Shown piece by piece: positions 18,317 through 30,473 of a stretch of DNA of 64,000 nt. The stretch is from Yersinia entomophaga (GTDB taxonomy: Bacteria > Pseudomonadota > Gammaproteobacteria > Enterobacterales > Enterobacteriaceae). The stretch spans positions 420,410 through 484,409 of the forward strand of contig NZ_CP010029.1 of assembly GCF_001656035.1 (NCBI RefSeq), read 5' to 3'. Each line of letters begins with the position of its first letter. Positions within the stretch are counted from its first letter, which is position 1. Position numbers and translations under genes: made by a program. The notes under the pieces are model-generated. The model ran no database searches. It saw only the letters and a program-made list of their open reading frames with translations, and was not told the origin of the DNA.

Positions 18317-18651
18317 GATTATTAACAAAGCCCCGTCTATGCTTTATTCGTTTTCTCTCTGCCTGGATCGCAATTTTACCGCTGAGGTAAGGCAAATTAC
18401 CGGTAATGACCCCGCAGATAGTGTGATGTTGTTTTGCCTTCACTCGCGGTAAGCGGTGCTTTCTCGGGAAACTGACCGTTAAGCACTGATATGTTCGCTG
18501 GTGGCAGGCTACTTACACAGCTTTTTCGGAGTTGAGTGAGGTCAAGGACGATAGATATTCAGTTGTCAGCTGCTCTGACCGATGGTTTCGATTATCGCTA
18601 AGGCAACGGTGTTATCACCCTGTACTACCCTACATAAACCCGGAGATACAA

Positions 18652-19647
18652 ATGAATAAGAAGGTTTTCACTTTAGCCACTCTGGCCGCTAGCATGCTGT
18701 TTGGCGCGGCCGCTCAAGCAGATACCCGCATTGGCGTCACCATTTATAAATACGATGACAACTTTATGTCGGTTGTGCGTAAAGCCATTGAAAAAGAAGC
18801 CAAAGGTTCGCCTGACGTCACGCTGTTGATGAATGATTCTCAGAATGACCAATCTAAACAAAATGACCAAATCGACGTATTGCTGGCGAAAGGCGTGAAA
18901 GCGCTGGCAATCAACCTGGTTGATCCTGCGGCGGCTCCGGTCGTGATTGATAAAGCCCGCGCAAACGATATCCCGATCGTGTTCTACAACAAAGAACCTT
19001 CTCGTAAGGCTTTGGATAGCTACGATAAAGCTTATTACGTGGGTACTGATTCTAAAGAATCCGGTGTGATTCAGGGCGAACTGATAGCCAAACACTGGAA
19101 AGCCTCACCGGCGTGGGACCTGAACAAAGACGGCCAGATTCAGTATGTACTGCTGAAAGGTGAGCCGGGCCATCCGGATGCAGAAGCGCGTACCACTTAC
19201 GTGATTAAAACGCTGAATGATAAAGAAGGCATTAAAACTCAGCAGCTTCAATTAGATACCGCGATGTGGGATACCGCGCAGGCGAAAGACAAGATGGATG
19301 CCTGGTTGTCTGGTCCTAATGCCAACAAAATCGAAGTGGTTATCGCGAACAACGATGCAATGGCAATGGGCGCGGTTGAAGCCTTAAAGGCGCACAACAA
19401 AACCAATATTCCAGTATTTGGCGTAGATGCATTACCGGAAGCATTGGCATTGGTTAAATCCGGGCAAATGGCCGGTACAGTGTTGAACGACGCGAATAAT
19501 CAGGCAAAAGCTACCTTTGATTTAGCAAAAAATCTGGCCGCAGGCAAAGACGCGACTGACGGTACTAAATGGAAAGTGGAAAATAAAGTTGTGCGAATTC
19601 CATACGTGGGCGTAGATAAAGACAATCTGGCTCAATTTACCAAATAA
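18652..19647 (+). CDS. mglB: periplasmic D-galactose/D-glucose-binding protein MglB
   Basis: MglB binds galactose or glucose in the periplasm, delivers it to MglAC and signals to the Trg chemoreceptor. The 331 residues start with a signal peptide ([20 protein letters not shown], cleavage after AQA), followed by the mature [20 protein letters not shown]. The Ca2+ loop DLNKDGQIQ (about residue 157), the sugar-contact region [13 protein letters not shown] and the end [10 protein letters not shown] match E. coli MglB. The ATG at 18652 follows GGAG. An upstream in-frame extension to 18532 is not conserved and would bury the signal peptide. It is the first gene of mglBAC, under CRP and GalS control. 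Confidence 0.97.
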   Translation: MNKKVFTLATLAASMLFGAAAQADTRIGVTIYKYDDNFMSVVRKAIEKEAKGSPDVTLLMNDSQNDQSKQNDQIDVLLAKGVKALAINLVDPAAAPVVIDKARANDIPIVFYNKEPSRKALDSYDKAYYVGTDSKESGVIQGELIAKHWKASPAWDLNKDGQIQYVLLKGEPGHPDAEARTTYVIKTLNDKEGIKTQQLQLDTAMWDTAQAKDKMDAWLSGPNANKIEVVIANNDAMAMGAVEALKAHNKTNIPVFGVDALPEALALVKSGQMAGTVLNDANNQAKATFDLAKNLAAGKDATDGTKWKVENKVVRIPYVGVDKDNLAQFTK

Positions 19648-19657
19648 GTATTTATTA

Positions 19658-19701
19658 CCTGCTGCTCCGTTTCGCTCAGGGGGGCCGGGCGGATCAGCGG
19701 G
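19658..19701 (+). repeat. intercistronic stem-loop between mglB and mglA
   Basis: CCTGCTGCTCCG (19658-19669) pairs with CGGATCAGCGGG (19690-19701) at 10 of 12 positions plus a wobble, and GTTTT follows. Stem-loops at this place can stabilise the abundant mglB message and lower expression of mglA and mglC. That role is inferred from the E. coli operon. Confidence 0.6.
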
Positions 19702-19776
19702 TTTTATCAGGTATCCTTATTTTAAAGCGGTTTTGATCGCCAATGATGCGAAGCCGTTTTTTAGCCAGGTGTAGCT

Positions 19777-21297
19777 ATGGCCGATATTAATACAGCACAG
19801 CCGCGCGAGTGGTTGCTGGAAATGAGTAATATTAATAAATCATTTCCGGGCGTAAAGGCATTAGATAACGTTAATTTAAAAGTCCGACCGCATTCTATCC
19901 ATGCCTTAATGGGAGAGAACGGTGCCGGTAAATCAACGCTATTAAAGTGTCTGTTTGGTATCTATAAAAAAGACTCTGGCAGCATTATCTTCCAGGGCGA
20001 AGAAATAGAATTCAAAAGCTCAAAGGAAGCTCTTGAGCATGGCGTTTCAATGGTACATCAGGAATTAAATCTGGTATTACAACGTACGGTGATGGATAAC
20101 ATGTGGCTGGGGCGTTATCCAACCAAAGGTATTTTTGTCGATCAAGACAAAATGTACAAAGATACCAAAGCGATTTTTGATGAATTAGATATTGATATCG
20201 ACCCGCGTGATAAAGTGGCTACGCTATCGGTATCGCAAATGCAGATGGTCGAAATAGCCAAAGCTTTTTCCTACAATGCCAAAATCGTTATTATGGATGA
20301 GCCAACGTCGTCACTAACGGAAAAAGAAGTGAACCATTTGTTCACCATTATCCGTAAATTAAAAGACCGCGGCTGTGGCATTGTTTATATCTCTCACAAG
20401 ATGGAAGAGATATTCCAGCTGTGCGATGAAATTACTATTTTACGCGATGGACAATGGATCGCCACCCAGCCGCTGGCCGGCCTGGATATGGATAAGATTA
20501 TCTCGATGATGGTCGGGCGCTCTCTGAGCCAGCGTTTCCCCGATCGGCAAAATAAACCCGGCGAAGTTATTCTGGAAGTTAAAAATCTGACTTCACTGCG
20601 TCAGCCTTCAATTCGCGATGTGTCCTTTGATCTGCATAAAGGGGAAATTCTCGGCATTGCCGGTTTAGTGGGGGCGAAACGCACGGATATCGTCGAAACG
20701 CTCTTTGGCATTCGCGAGAAAATCAGCGGAACCATCAAACTACAAGGTAAATCCATCAATAATAACAGTGCCAACGAAGCGATTAATCATGGCTTTGCGT
20801 TGGTTACGGAAGAGCGCCGTTCTACCGGTATCTATGCGTATCTGGATATTGGTTTCAACTCTCTGATTTCTAATATTCGTAATTATAAAAATAAATTTGG
20901 TCTGCTGGATAATAGCCGGATGAAAAGCGATACCCAATGGGTGATTGATGCCATGCGGGTAAAAACTCCCGGCCATAGAACCAGTATTGGCTCACTTTCC
21001 GGCGGAAATCAGCAAAAAGTGATTATTGGCCGTTGGTTATTGACTCAACCAGAAATATTAATGTTGGATGAACCGACGCGCGGTATTGACGTTGGGGCTA
21101 AATTTGAGATTTATCAGCTCATTACCGAACTGGCGAAAAAAGGAAAAGGGATAATTATTATTTCATCCGAAATGCCAGAGCTGTTAGGGATCACCGACAG
21201 AATTCTGGTTATGAGCAACGGTCTGGTTGCGGGAATTGTCGAAACGAAGCAAACCTCGCAAAACGAAATATTGCGTCTTGCATCCTTGCACCTCTAA
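19777..21297 (+). CDS. mglA: galactose/methyl galactoside importer ATPase MglA
   Basis: MglA is the double-cassette ATPase of the galactose importer, on the inner face of the membrane. Cassette 1 (about residues 14-250) has [23 protein letters not shown] and [11 protein letters not shown]. Cassette 2 (about 265-506) has the altered P-loop [24 protein letters not shown] and [12 protein letters not shown]. The degenerate second P-loop is normal for sugar-type (RbsA/MglA/XylG) ATPases. Its 506 residues match E. coli MglA. It follows mglB after the stem-loop and precedes mglC. Confidence 0.97.
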   Translation: MADINTAQPREWLLEMSNINKSFPGVKALDNVNLKVRPHSIHALMGENGAGKSTLLKCLFGIYKKDSGSIIFQGEEIEFKSSKEALEHGVSMVHQELNLVLQRTVMDNMWLGRYPTKGIFVDQDKMYKDTKAIFDELDIDIDPRDKVATLSVSQMQMVEIAKAFSYNAKIVIMDEPTSSLTEKEVNHLFTIIRKLKDRGCGIVYISHKMEEIFQLCDEITILRDGQWIATQPLAGLDMDKIISMMVGRSLSQRFPDRQNKPGEVILEVKNLTSLRQPSIRDVSFDLHKGEILGIAGLVGAKRTDIVETLFGIREKISGTIKLQGKSINNNSANEAINHGFALVTEERRSTGIYAYLDIGFNSLISNIRNYKNKFGLLDNSRMKSDTQWVIDAMRVKTPGHRTSIGSLSGGNQQKVIIGRWLLTQPEILMLDEPTRGIDVGAKFEIYQLITELAKKGKGIIIISSEMPELLGITDRILVMSNGLVAGIVETKQTSQNEILRLASLHL

Positions 21298-21317
21298 TCT
21301 AGTTGAAGGTTCTTATT

Positions 21318-22328
21318 ATGAATGCGTTAAATAAGAAAAGCTTGCTCACTTATCTTAAAGAGGGCGGGATTTATGTAGTTTTGCTGGTGCTGCTGGCAAT
21401 TATCATTTTCCAAGACCCAACTTTTTTAAGTTTGATGAATTTAAGTAATATTTTAACTCAGTCCTCAGTACGTATTATTATCGCGTTGGGCGTTGCCGGG
21501 TTAATTGTGACTCAGGGTACGGATTTATCCGCCGGACGACAGGTCGGTTTGGCTGCGGTCGTTGCCGCGACTATGTTACAAGCGATGGATAATGTGAATA
21601 AGGTTTTCCCTGATTTACAAACCGTACCTATTCCATTCGTTATTTTAACTGTCTGTCTGATTGGCGCAATTATTGGTTTGGTTAACGGTATTATTATCGC
21701 CTATTTAAACGTCACGCCGTTTATTACCACTTTGGGCACCATGATTATCGTTTATGGAATCAACTCCCTGTATTACGATTATGTGGGCGCCTCTCCAATT
21801 GCCGGCTTCGATCCTGCGTTTTCCTCATTTGCTCAGGGATTCCTGCGATTCGGTGATTTTAAACTCTCATACATTACGTTTTACGCATTGATTGCTATTG
21901 GCTTTGTTTGGGTGCTGTGGAATAAAACTCGTTTCGGTAAAAATATCTTCGCCATCGGTGGTAATCCAGAGGCGGCAAAAGTTTCTGGGGTTAACGTTCC
22001 GCTAAACTTAATCATGATTTATGCATTGTCCGGGGTGTTTTACGCCTTCGGCGGGATGCTGGAAGCGGGACGTATCGGCAGTGCCACCAACAACCTCGGT
22101 TTTATGTATGAATTGGATGCCATCGCAGCCTGCGTGGTTGGCGGCGTATCCTTTAGCGGCGGGGTAGGTACGGTCTTCGGCGTGGTCACCGGGGTTATTA
22201 TTTTCACGGTCATTAACTACGGTTTGACCTATATCGGCGTAAACCCTTACTGGCAGTACATTATTAAGGGCGGAATCATTATCTTCGCCGTGGCGCTGGA
22301 TTCACTGAAATATGCCAAGAAGAAATAA
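21318..22328 (+). CDS. mglC: galactose/methyl galactoside permease MglC
   Basis: MglC is the membrane subunit of the Mgl importer, with about ten membrane helices in 336 residues, the same length as E. coli MglC. Seen: GLIVTQGTDLSAGRQVGLAAV near residue 65, NVTPFITTLGTMIIVYGIN near 135, and the permease EAA-like GNPEAAKVSGVNV near 215. I chose the ATG at 21318, with GAAGG upstream, over a TTG at 21303. It ends the mglBAC operon, followed by a terminator at 22361. Confidence 0.96.
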   Translation: MNALNKKSLLTYLKEGGIYVVLLVLLAIIIFQDPTFLSLMNLSNILTQSSVRIIIALGVAGLIVTQGTDLSAGRQVGLAAVVAATMLQAMDNVNKVFPDLQTVPIPFVILTVCLIGAIIGLVNGIIIAYLNVTPFITTLGTMIIVYGINSLYYDYVGASPIAGFDPAFSSFAQGFLRFGDFKLSYITFYALIAIGFVWVLWNKTRFGKNIFAIGGNPEAAKVSGVNVPLNLIMIYALSGVFYAFGGMLEAGRIGSATNNLGFMYELDAIAACVVGGVSFSGGVGTVFGVVTGVIIFTVINYGLTYIGVNPYWQYIIKGGIIIFAVALDSLKYAKKK

Positions 22329-22360
22329 AGGCTAATTGAAAGACGGTCTCGATTAAGAGA

Positions 22361-22398
22361 AAAGCCAGTCAGGAGTCATCCGGCTGGCTTTTGTTTTT
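22361..22398 (+). terminator. terminator of mglBAC
   Basis: AAAGCCAG (22361-22368) pairs with CTGGCTTT (22384-22391), followed by TTGTTTTTTT. It lies about 35 bases after the mglC stop. Confidence 0.85.
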
Positions 22399-22439
22399 TT
22401 ATACAGTTTATGGCGACTGAGATTCTTGGTTCTGGCGCC

Positions 22440-22482
22440 GCGAGGGACGCTTCGGTGGCTTACGCCACTTCGATTCCCTCGC
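22440..22482. repeat. nested inverted repeat between mglC and sanA
   Basis: GCGAGGGA (22440-22447) pairs with TCCCTCGC (22475-22482), and inside it GTGGC (22455-22459) pairs with GCCAC (22464-22468). The structure lies 60 bases before the sanA 3' end, past the mgl terminator. It is G+C-richer than its surroundings and could be a sanA 3' hairpin or a small repeated element. Confidence 0.5.
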
Positions 22483-22544
22483 CGCATTCTCCCGTTACTA
22501 CCTCGGTTGTTCAACACCCAGGTGCGGCACGCTCGCGGATCAGG

Positions 22545-23327
<783 letters not shown>

Positions 23328-23418
23328 TTACCTGATACGGCGGCGCAAGACGTGACGAGGGCAGTTAAGCTGATTTTTGTCATTAAAAAGCAAGGATTTC
23401 TCTAACTGGATAGAGATT

Positions 23419-23438
23419 AACCTGCCCGAGGGCAGGTT
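23419..23438 (-). terminator. stem-loop after maeA
   Basis: AACCTGCCC (23419-23427) pairs with GGGCAGGTT (23430-23438), a nine-base stem with a 2-base centre, ten bases after the maeA stop on the minus strand. Confidence 0.65.
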
Positions 23439-23447
23439 GAGGTAAAA

Positions 23448-25163
<1,716 letters not shown>

Positions 25164-25223
25164 TTATCGGATAGCCGTTACTGACTCCGATCCTAAGAGA
25201 TAGGGAAAATATGTACAGCATTT

Positions 25224-25249
25224 GTTAGCAATTTATAACAATTGCCAAC
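25224..25249. promoter_or_regulatory. 26-base inverted repeat upstream of maeA
   Basis: GTTAGCAATT (25224-25233) is mirrored by AATTGCCAAC (25240-25249) with one mismatch around a 6-base centre, 79 bases upstream of the maeA ATG. The size and symmetry fit a dimeric repressor or activator site. The protein is unknown. Confidence 0.45.
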
Positions 25250-25309
25250 AGAAATGAGAGTTAAAGAGCAAAAATCAGCGTGGTAGTGATTTTAATTGGC
25301 GCGAATAAT

Positions 25310-25327
25310 GGCGCTTATTAAAGCGCC
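25310..25327 (-). terminator. possible terminator after the VOC gene
   Basis: GGCGCTT (25310-25316) pairs with AAGCGCC (25321-25327) around a 4-base loop, 65 bases past the VOC gene stop. The T-run on the minus strand is weak. Confidence 0.4.
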
Positions 25328-25391
25328 TGATTACTTTAACTGTTAATTAATTACACAACTCATATTTATTAAACATTAGCACTCATTTTGC

Positions 25392-25853
25392 TTATTTATA
25401 TGCGTTATGGGAGTTTGTAACAGTGAGTTCTATGCGCTGGCCGTATGACACTTCCAGCGTATTGCCATCGGGATCGGCAAAATACGCCCAATAACCGACG
25501 GGTTCACCGGAATCTTGCGGTGCAGATCGCAGACAACCCTCTGCGCTAGCCAGAGCAACCAATTCATCGACTCGTGCTCGACTCGCGCAGGCAACGCCGA
25601 GGTGTCCGAAAGGCCCTAACGCTGTGTCTTTTAGCTCCGGAGATTGCACTAGAACGATAGCAAAGGGGCGACTGTGATCGGTCATCCATGCTACTTCCAT
25701 ACCGGGTTTGCCTCCTGCCCGACGGTGAACCAGGGTCATTCCGGCGTAGCGCTGATAGAAATCCAGACTGATATCAATATCTTGCACCACTAATGCAATG
25801 TGGCTTAGCCCTAAATCGAGCGAATGATTGGTATCGATTACAGTGGTTGTCAT
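25392..25853 (-). CDS. VOC-family (glyoxalase/dioxygenase fold) protein
   Basis: The protein has 153 residues from the ATG at 25853, which follows GGAGA; an in-frame start at 25907 is less likely. The VOC pattern is clear: LSHIALVVQDIDISLDFYQRYAGM near residue 15, HLGVACASRARVDELVALA near 84 and the closing GYWAYFADPDGNTLEVSYGQ near 120. The His near 17, the His near 84 and the Glu in LEVSYG are the usual metal ligands. VOC members include glyoxalases, dioxygenases and resistance proteins, and the substrate is not evident. It is divergent from a LysR gene, its probable regulator. Confidence 0.85.
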   Translation of the reverse strand: MTTTVIDTNHSLDLGLSHIALVVQDIDISLDFYQRYAGMTLVHRRAGGKPGMEVAWMTDHSRPFAIVLVQSPELKDTALGPFGHLGVACASRARVDELVALASAEGCLRSAPQDSGEPVGYWAYFADPDGNTLEVSYGQRIELTVTNSHNAYK

Positions 25854-25958
25854 AAGTATTTCTCCGGTTAATAACTTGAGGTTCTCTTCACCGGTCAAAT
25901 GATTCATTATTCACTCAATGATTGATAATCGATATTTTATCTAGTGAGTATTCATTAC

Positions 25959-26858
25959 ATGAATAATTTGCGTGCCATAGATCTTAACCTGCTGGTTATA
26001 TTGGATGTTTTGCTCATTGAACGGCACGTATCCCGAGCGGCTACGCGGTTGCACATGAGCCAACCAGCAGTGAGCCACGCGCTGAATCGGCTACGTTATT
26101 TGCTGGATGATCCGTTGCTGGTGCGTGCGCCCGGTGGTTTTCAGCTTACCCGTCGGGCGCTTGAGTTAGTTGAACCTTTGCAGCAGGTCCTGGAGCAGGT
26201 TCGACAATTGGTAGGTTCTGCTCAATTTGTTCCAGCGCAGGCTAGCCAAAGCTTTCGCATGGCGTTATCTGATTATGGTGCAGCCATTGTGCTGCCGGGG
26301 TTGCTTCAGCGGTTACGCCAGCAGGCTCCGGGCATCGATCTGGTGGTGGTGCAGCTCAGCAGGGAGCAGATGGTTGAGCAAGTGCTTGCGGGGCAGTTAG
26401 ATCTGGCGCTGGGTGTGTTTCCCCATTTGCCCGCTGGGTTAAGCAGTTGCAGGCTATTTGAAGAACATTTTGTCTGTGTTGCTGATGCGAATCATCCATT
26501 GGGGAATGAAAAGCGCCTAACGCTAGATGATTATCTGGCTCAGCCGCATTTGCTGGTTTCTATGCGTGGCGAAAGTGCGGGAGAAGTGGAGGCGGCACTG
26601 ACGGAATTGGGCCTTCGACGACGGATTGCCGCAATTATGCCGCACTTTCTGGTGGCACCGCAGGCGGTGGTGGGGACGGATTTACTTTTGACGATCGCCA
26701 GCCGGGTCGTAGCGACTCAGCCAGAATCAATGAGGCTACAACGCCTTGAGCTGCCTTTTGTCGTACCGAGCTTTGATTTTGTGCAAATCTGGCATCCACG
26801 TAATAGTCACAAGGAAGATCAGCGTTGGCTGCGGCAGCAGGTGGTGGAAAGTCTCTGA
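25959..26858 (+). CDS. LysR-family transcription regulator
   Basis: The 299 residues start MNNLRAIDLNLLVILDVLLI, with the HTH at about 5-65 (RHVSRAATRLHMSQPAVSHALNRLRYLLDDPLLVR) and an effector-binding domain after residue 90. The ATG at 25959 gives the standard LysR start; an in-frame extension to 25944 is possible. Divergence from the VOC gene, 105 bases away, suggests it controls that gene. An ACTCA...TGAGT half-site pair flanks the A+T-rich centre of the shared promoter region (about 25910-25950). The inducer is unknown. Confidence 0.88.
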   Translation: MNNLRAIDLNLLVILDVLLIERHVSRAATRLHMSQPAVSHALNRLRYLLDDPLLVRAPGGFQLTRRALELVEPLQQVLEQVRQLVGSAQFVPAQASQSFRMALSDYGAAIVLPGLLQRLRQQAPGIDLVVVQLSREQMVEQVLAGQLDLALGVFPHLPAGLSSCRLFEEHFVCVADANHPLGNEKRLTLDDYLAQPHLLVSMRGESAGEVEAALTELGLRRRIAAIMPHFLVAPQAVVGTDLLLTIASRVVATQPESMRLQRLELPFVVPSFDFVQIWHPRNSHKEDQRWLRQQVVESL

Positions 26859-26865
26859 AAACGAG

Positions 26866-26896
26866 CGCCCCGGCGAGGAAAGAAAAATCCGGGGCG
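26866..26896. terminator. stem-loop between the LysR gene and cdd
   Basis: CGCCCCGG (26866-26873) pairs with CCGGGGCG (26889-26896) between these converging genes. On the minus strand the loop is T-rich; the tail is not. Confidence 0.55.
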
Positions 26897-26906
26897 GTTA
26901 AAGCGG

Positions 26907-27791
26907 TTAGAAAGTCGCGCGGCGAACGTCCGTGCAGCCGATAGCCGCCAGCGTGGCCTGAGTTGCATCCCACTGGCTTAATACCGGCGTTGCAGGTTCA
27001 GCCAGAACCGCGCGGCGCACAGTCAGACAATCGCTACCGGACATATTCATCAGAATCAGCGAGGCCTGAAGTGGAGGCAAGCTTGGGTTAAAAGCGGCAT
27101 TTTCCGCATAGCGTCCGGCGAAAATTGCCCCCTTTGTATCTTCCAGAGCGACGCCGCTGTGCGCCTGGCTATAAGGTGCATGGCTGCGGTTAGCGGCCTC
27201 CAGAGCGGCCTGAGCCAAAGCGTCGCTATCATTAAGGTGATAACCGTGATCGACCGAATCCATCAATAATGTGCTGATTTCCAGATCGTTAGGGCCAAAT
27301 GAATCAGGCAGATAGTCACCAAGCGTTGCCGCTGGACGACCTGGTAGATGGATATGTAAACCGGTGCCGCTGTTTAATTCATTCATAAACTGACGACAAT
27401 GACCGCACGGAGTGTAATTTACGGTAATGGAGACTAAACCGCCTTCTCCCCGCAGCCAGGCGTGGGTAACGGCACACTGTTCGGCGTGAATGGTTTGTTG
27501 CAGCGGTGCGCCGTTGAATTCCATATTGGCACCGAAATACAGATTGCCGCTTTTACCGCGAGCGATTGCCCCTACTTTAAAATGGGATATCGGCGTGAGT
27601 GAGCAGGCGGCAGCCAGCGGTAACAGGGCGAATGCCAGTTCTGCATCATTCAGCCCACTGAGAGTTTTTACCGTTTCGACTTCTGCGGCGGTAAGCATTG
27701 CAGGGAAATGATCGTTGCTCAGCAGTGGCTCCAGGGCGGATTGCAATGCTGTTGGCAGCTCTGCCAGTGGGGCGCGAAAACGTGCTTGCAT
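26907..27791 (-). CDS. cdd: cytidine deaminase Cdd
   Basis: Cdd deaminates cytidine and deoxycytidine to uridine and deoxyuridine in pyrimidine salvage. The protein has 294 residues, the same length as E. coli Cdd. The catalytic HAEQCAV (His and Glu, about residue 102) and PCGHCRQF (two zinc Cys, about 129) are present, followed by the degenerate second domain of the large Cdd class. I chose the ATG at 27791 (GGAGA upstream) over a TTG at 27806. The promoter carries two CRP sites and a CytR operator. Confidence 0.97.
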   Translation of the reverse strand: MQARFRAPLAELPTALQSALEPLLSNDHFPAMLTAAEVETVKTLSGLNDAELAFALLPLAAACSLTPISHFKVGAIARGKSGNLYFGANMEFNGAPLQQTIHAEQCAVTHAWLRGEGGLVSITVNYTPCGHCRQFMNELNSGTGLHIHLPGRPAATLGDYLPDSFGPNDLEISTLLMDSVDHGYHLNDSDALAQAALEAANRSHAPYSQAHSGVALEDTKGAIFAGRYAENAAFNPSLPPLQASLILMNMSGSDCLTVRRAVLAEPATPVLSQWDATQATLAAIGCTDVRRATF

Positions 27792-27848
27792 AGAAATTCT
27801 CTCCAATATTAACGGGAAACTATTTTAGGCAGCTTGCGCACTCTTAAT

Positions 27849-27864
27849 TGTGATGTAGATCTCG
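27849..27864. promoter_or_regulatory. proximal CRP site and -10 of cdd
   Basis: TGTGATGTAGATCTCG fits TGTGA-N6-TCACA at eight of ten positions. On the minus strand a -10, TAAAAT, lies at 27822-27827, predicting a start near 27815 and a CRP centre at -41.5. Confidence 0.75.
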
Positions 27865-27886
27865 TTGTATATGAAATTTATGCAAT
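27864..27886. promoter_or_regulatory. CytR operator between the two CRP sites of cdd
   Basis: GTTGTAT (27864-27870) and ATGCAAT (27880-27886) are inverted copies of the CytR half-site (GTTGCATT-like), placed between two CRP sites. CytR binds cooperatively with CRP and is released by cytidine, so this is the expected control of cdd. Confidence 0.7.
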
Positions 27887-27898
27887 GAATATATTAAA

Positions 27899-27914
27899 TG
27901 AGAGATTTATCTCA
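27899..27914. promoter_or_regulatory. distal CRP site of cdd
   Basis: TGAGAGATTTATCTCA is a perfect palindrome with one mismatch to CRP in each half. Its centre is exactly 50 bases from the proximal site (about -91.5), the spacing used by deo/cdd-type promoters. Confidence 0.65.
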
Positions 27915-27994
27915 AATTTATATGCTTAAAATTGCTTATTTGGTGTTCATTGCGCTTATTTAGCCGATTAAACCTGTTTGACCGAATAGCCTGT

Positions 27995-28687
27995 TTAACC
28001 GAATAAATGCAGCAATATCGGGAACAGGAACGGAGCCAACAATGAGGTAATGATCCCGCAAATCACCAATGCCAGTGAGCTAAATGCGCCTTCTTGAAAA
28101 TCGACTTCAGCGCAGCGGGCGGTACCCAATGCGTGAGAAGCGGTCCCCATAGCTAACCCGCGGGAGGCTTTAGTGACAATTCTTAGCCGATTAAACAAGG
28201 TATGGCCGAATACTGCCCCTAAAATTCCGACAAAAATCACGCAGACGGCGCTGATAGCCGGAATGCCGTTTATAGAATCTGCCACTGCCATCGCGATAGG
28301 CGTGGTGACAGACTTCGGTAATACCGATGCGGCGATCTCCGGTGTTGCTCCCATCCATAAGGCTATCGCGGTGCCGCTGACCATCGCCGTGATGCTGCCG
28401 ATAAAACAAATGGTGATAATGGATTTCCAGCGTGCGCGGATCTGGTGCAATTGCTCATACAACGGAAAAGCGAGCGCCACTACTGCTGGTTGCAGCAGGT
28501 CATTCAGAATTTTGCTGCCTTTAAAATAATTGGCGTAGGGCATATGGGTCAGCAGCAGCAAGGGAATGATGATGACCATAGATACCAGCAATGGATTGAG
28601 CAGTGGCATTTTCAACCAAATCGCCAGCTTACGCGCGCCAAAGAACACCAGCAGCGTTAAAGGCAGCGACCACCAGATATGCTCCAT
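27995..28687 (-). CDS. yohK: LrgB/CidB-family membrane protein YohK
   Basis: The protein has 230 residues and about seven membrane segments. It begins [20 protein letters not shown] and shows LLQPAVVALAFPLYEQLHQI, SVTTPIAMAVADSINGIPA and ASHALGTARCAEVDFQEGAFSSLALVICG, the LrgB blocks shared with E. coli YohK (231 residues). LrgA/LrgB pairs resemble holin/antiholin proteins and in some bacteria export pyruvate or other small metabolites; the E. coli role is not settled. Its ATG overlaps the yohJ stop by one base, so the two are translationally coupled. Confidence 0.93.
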   Translation of the reverse strand: MEHIWWSLPLTLLVFFGARKLAIWLKMPLLNPLLVSMVIIIPLLLLTHMPYANYFKGSKILNDLLQPAVVALAFPLYEQLHQIRARWKSIITICFIGSITAMVSGTAIALWMGATPEIAASVLPKSVTTPIAMAVADSINGIPAISAVCVIFVGILGAVFGHTLFNRLRIVTKASRGLAMGTASHALGTARCAEVDFQEGAFSSLALVICGIITSLLAPFLFPILLHLFG

Positions 28688-29094
28688 TATTTGTCCTCCG
28701 ACTGTTCATCTACCGAACCGACGATCTTGCGTTCCCGATGGACAAACTGCGAGCTGTAACCCACCACGATCATGACCACTAACGTACTGATAAAACACGA
28801 CACAATAATAGGACCAAACTGTTTACTGAGCTGGTCGTAATACTGCATCACGCCGACACCAATCGGTACAAAAAGCAGTGCCATATAGCGGATCAGAATA
28901 TGACAGCCGGGTTTGACCCAGCGAGACGGCAGGATTTGCGAAGACAGCAGGGCGAACAGAATCAACATGCCAATAATACTGCCCGGAATGGTCATTGGCA
29001 GCAGCGCGGACAGTGCGTTACCCGCCCATAAACACAGGTAAATAAAGATAAAGGCCCGTAGGTATTGCCAGCAAAGTGTAATCACATTGCGCAT
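28687..29094 (-). CDS. yohJ: LrgA/CidA-family membrane protein YohJ
   Basis: The protein has 135 residues with four membrane segments. [62 protein letters not shown] and [13 protein letters not shown] match E. coli YohJ (132 residues). I chose the ATG at 29094 (AGGA upstream) because it matches the E. coli length; an in-frame ATG at 29121 would add nine residues. It is the first gene of yohJ-yohK and probably forms a membrane complex with YohK. Confidence 0.92.
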   Translation of the reverse strand: MRNVITLCWQYLRAFIFIYLCLWAGNALSALLPMTIPGSIIGMLILFALLSSQILPSRWVKPGCHILIRYMALLFVPIGVGVMQYYDQLSKQFGPIIVSCFISTLVVMIVVGYSSQFVHRERKIVGSVDEQSEDK

Positions 29095-29240
29095 AATAAG
29101 TGTCCTAAGTAACGGAGGCATTCATCATACAATTATGCCGAGAAATGTGCTACCGATCACACCATGAATTATATCTATGCTTTTATGCCATTTGCGATGG
29201 CACACTTTCGTGACGCTGGCATGACTCGCGCCCGGTTGGG

Positions 29241-30473
29241 CTAGATTTTTTCTGATGATTGATTAAATACATTATCCTGCGCTTTTGCCAACTGATAACC
29301 GCGATAGAAAAAGGCCAAACCGAGTAATGCTGCCACCATCAGCATCACAAACATCATTTCCGGCGCGGCGTAGGCCAGCAAAAATCCGCACATCACCGGA
29401 TTGATAGCTCCCCCCAGATTGCCTAGATTTTGTGCCCCGTAATAGCTGCCTTTCAAATTCGCAGGAGCAATGAAGTCGATGAATAAATACTCCACTGGAA
29501 TCACGATAATCTCGCCAAAAGAGAAGATGGTCATCGCTAGCATCCACATCGGAATAGAACCCTGAGCGGTCATAAAGCCTAACAGACCCACAATAAAGAA
29601 CAGAGTACCGAGCATCAGCCAGCGTATTAGGTTCTGCTGATTCATACGACGACTTAATAAATACTGGAACGCAATCACAATCACGGCGTTGACCGTCATG
29701 ATCGACCCTATCACCTGATAGGCAAATTTCGCGTTGGAAACGGTGATCAAATATTGCGAAAGGTAGCCAGTAAATTGCCCGAAGACGACGGCGCTCAACA
29801 TGCTGCCGAGCGTGAAATAGACCAAGCGTTTATCCTGACGCAGAATGCGGAACGTTTGGGCGAAATTCAGCGGCGCAACGCTTTTGAGTTCAAGACTATC
29901 TTCCCGCTCTGGCGGGATGCCGAATTTGTCTAACAGAAATATCAGTGTGATAGCGACGGCTAAAGCCAGGCCACCAGACATCAAAAAAGGCAGCATAGGG
30001 CTGAACGCCGCCATCAGCACGCCCAGCGCCGGGCCAACCGCCCAGCCAACGTTAACTAACGTATAGTTTGCAGAGAAAGCTTTGATGCGCTGAGCCACCG
30101 GTAGCCAATCGGCGAAGCAGGCTTTGACCGCAATGCTAAATACCGAATAGGCCGAATGTAGCACTGCCAGCACTAAAATAATCCACGCCGGTTGTTCAAT
30201 CCACGGCAAGGCAAAGAAGGTGAGGGCAAACAGGGCAATAGCCACAAAAATCAGATGATTTTTATTAAACTTATCGACCAGAAAACCGCCGTACAGGCTG
30301 GCAATAATCCCCAGAGTCAGGCTGGCACCCAAAACTAAACCGACGCGATCCGGCGCTAGCTGGAAGTGTTCTGCCAGATAAATGGTAATAAAGGGCAACG
30401 TAATGGCACGCCCAATAGTCAACACTAATGAAGACAGCAGAAGTGTGACCACCAACGGAGGAAATCCTTTCAT
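29241..30473 (-). CDS. MFS efflux transporter, YdeE-like
   Basis: The protein has 410 residues with twelve membrane segments. The first helix, TLLLSSLVLTIGRAITLPF, followed by FITIYLAEHF, and the motif-A region GGFLVDKFNKNHLIF place it in the drug:H+ antiporter branch of the MFS. FSANYTLVNVGWAVGPALG and the VEYLFIDFIAPANLKGSYYGAQ stretch resemble E. coli YdeE, which exports dipeptides and related compounds. Orthology is not certain, so I give no symbol. It stands alone; the neighbour 145 bases upstream is the LVIVD gene on the same strand. Confidence 0.83.
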   Translation of the reverse strand: MKGFPPLVVTLLLSSLVLTIGRAITLPFITIYLAEHFQLAPDRVGLVLGASLTLGIIASLYGGFLVDKFNKNHLIFVAIALFALTFFALPWIEQPAWIILVLAVLHSAYSVFSIAVKACFADWLPVAQRIKAFSANYTLVNVGWAVGPALGVLMAAFSPMLPFLMSGGLALAVAITLIFLLDKFGIPPEREDSLELKSVAPLNFAQTFRILRQDKRLVYFTLGSMLSAVVFGQFTGYLSQYLITVSNAKFAYQVIGSIMTVNAVIVIAFQYLLSRRMNQQNLIRWLMLGTLFFIVGLLGFMTAQGSIPMWMLAMTIFSFGEIIVIPVEYLFIDFIAPANLKGSYYGAQNLGNLGGAINPVMCGFLLAYAAPEMMFVMLMVAALLGLAFFYRGYQLAKAQDNVFNQSSEKI

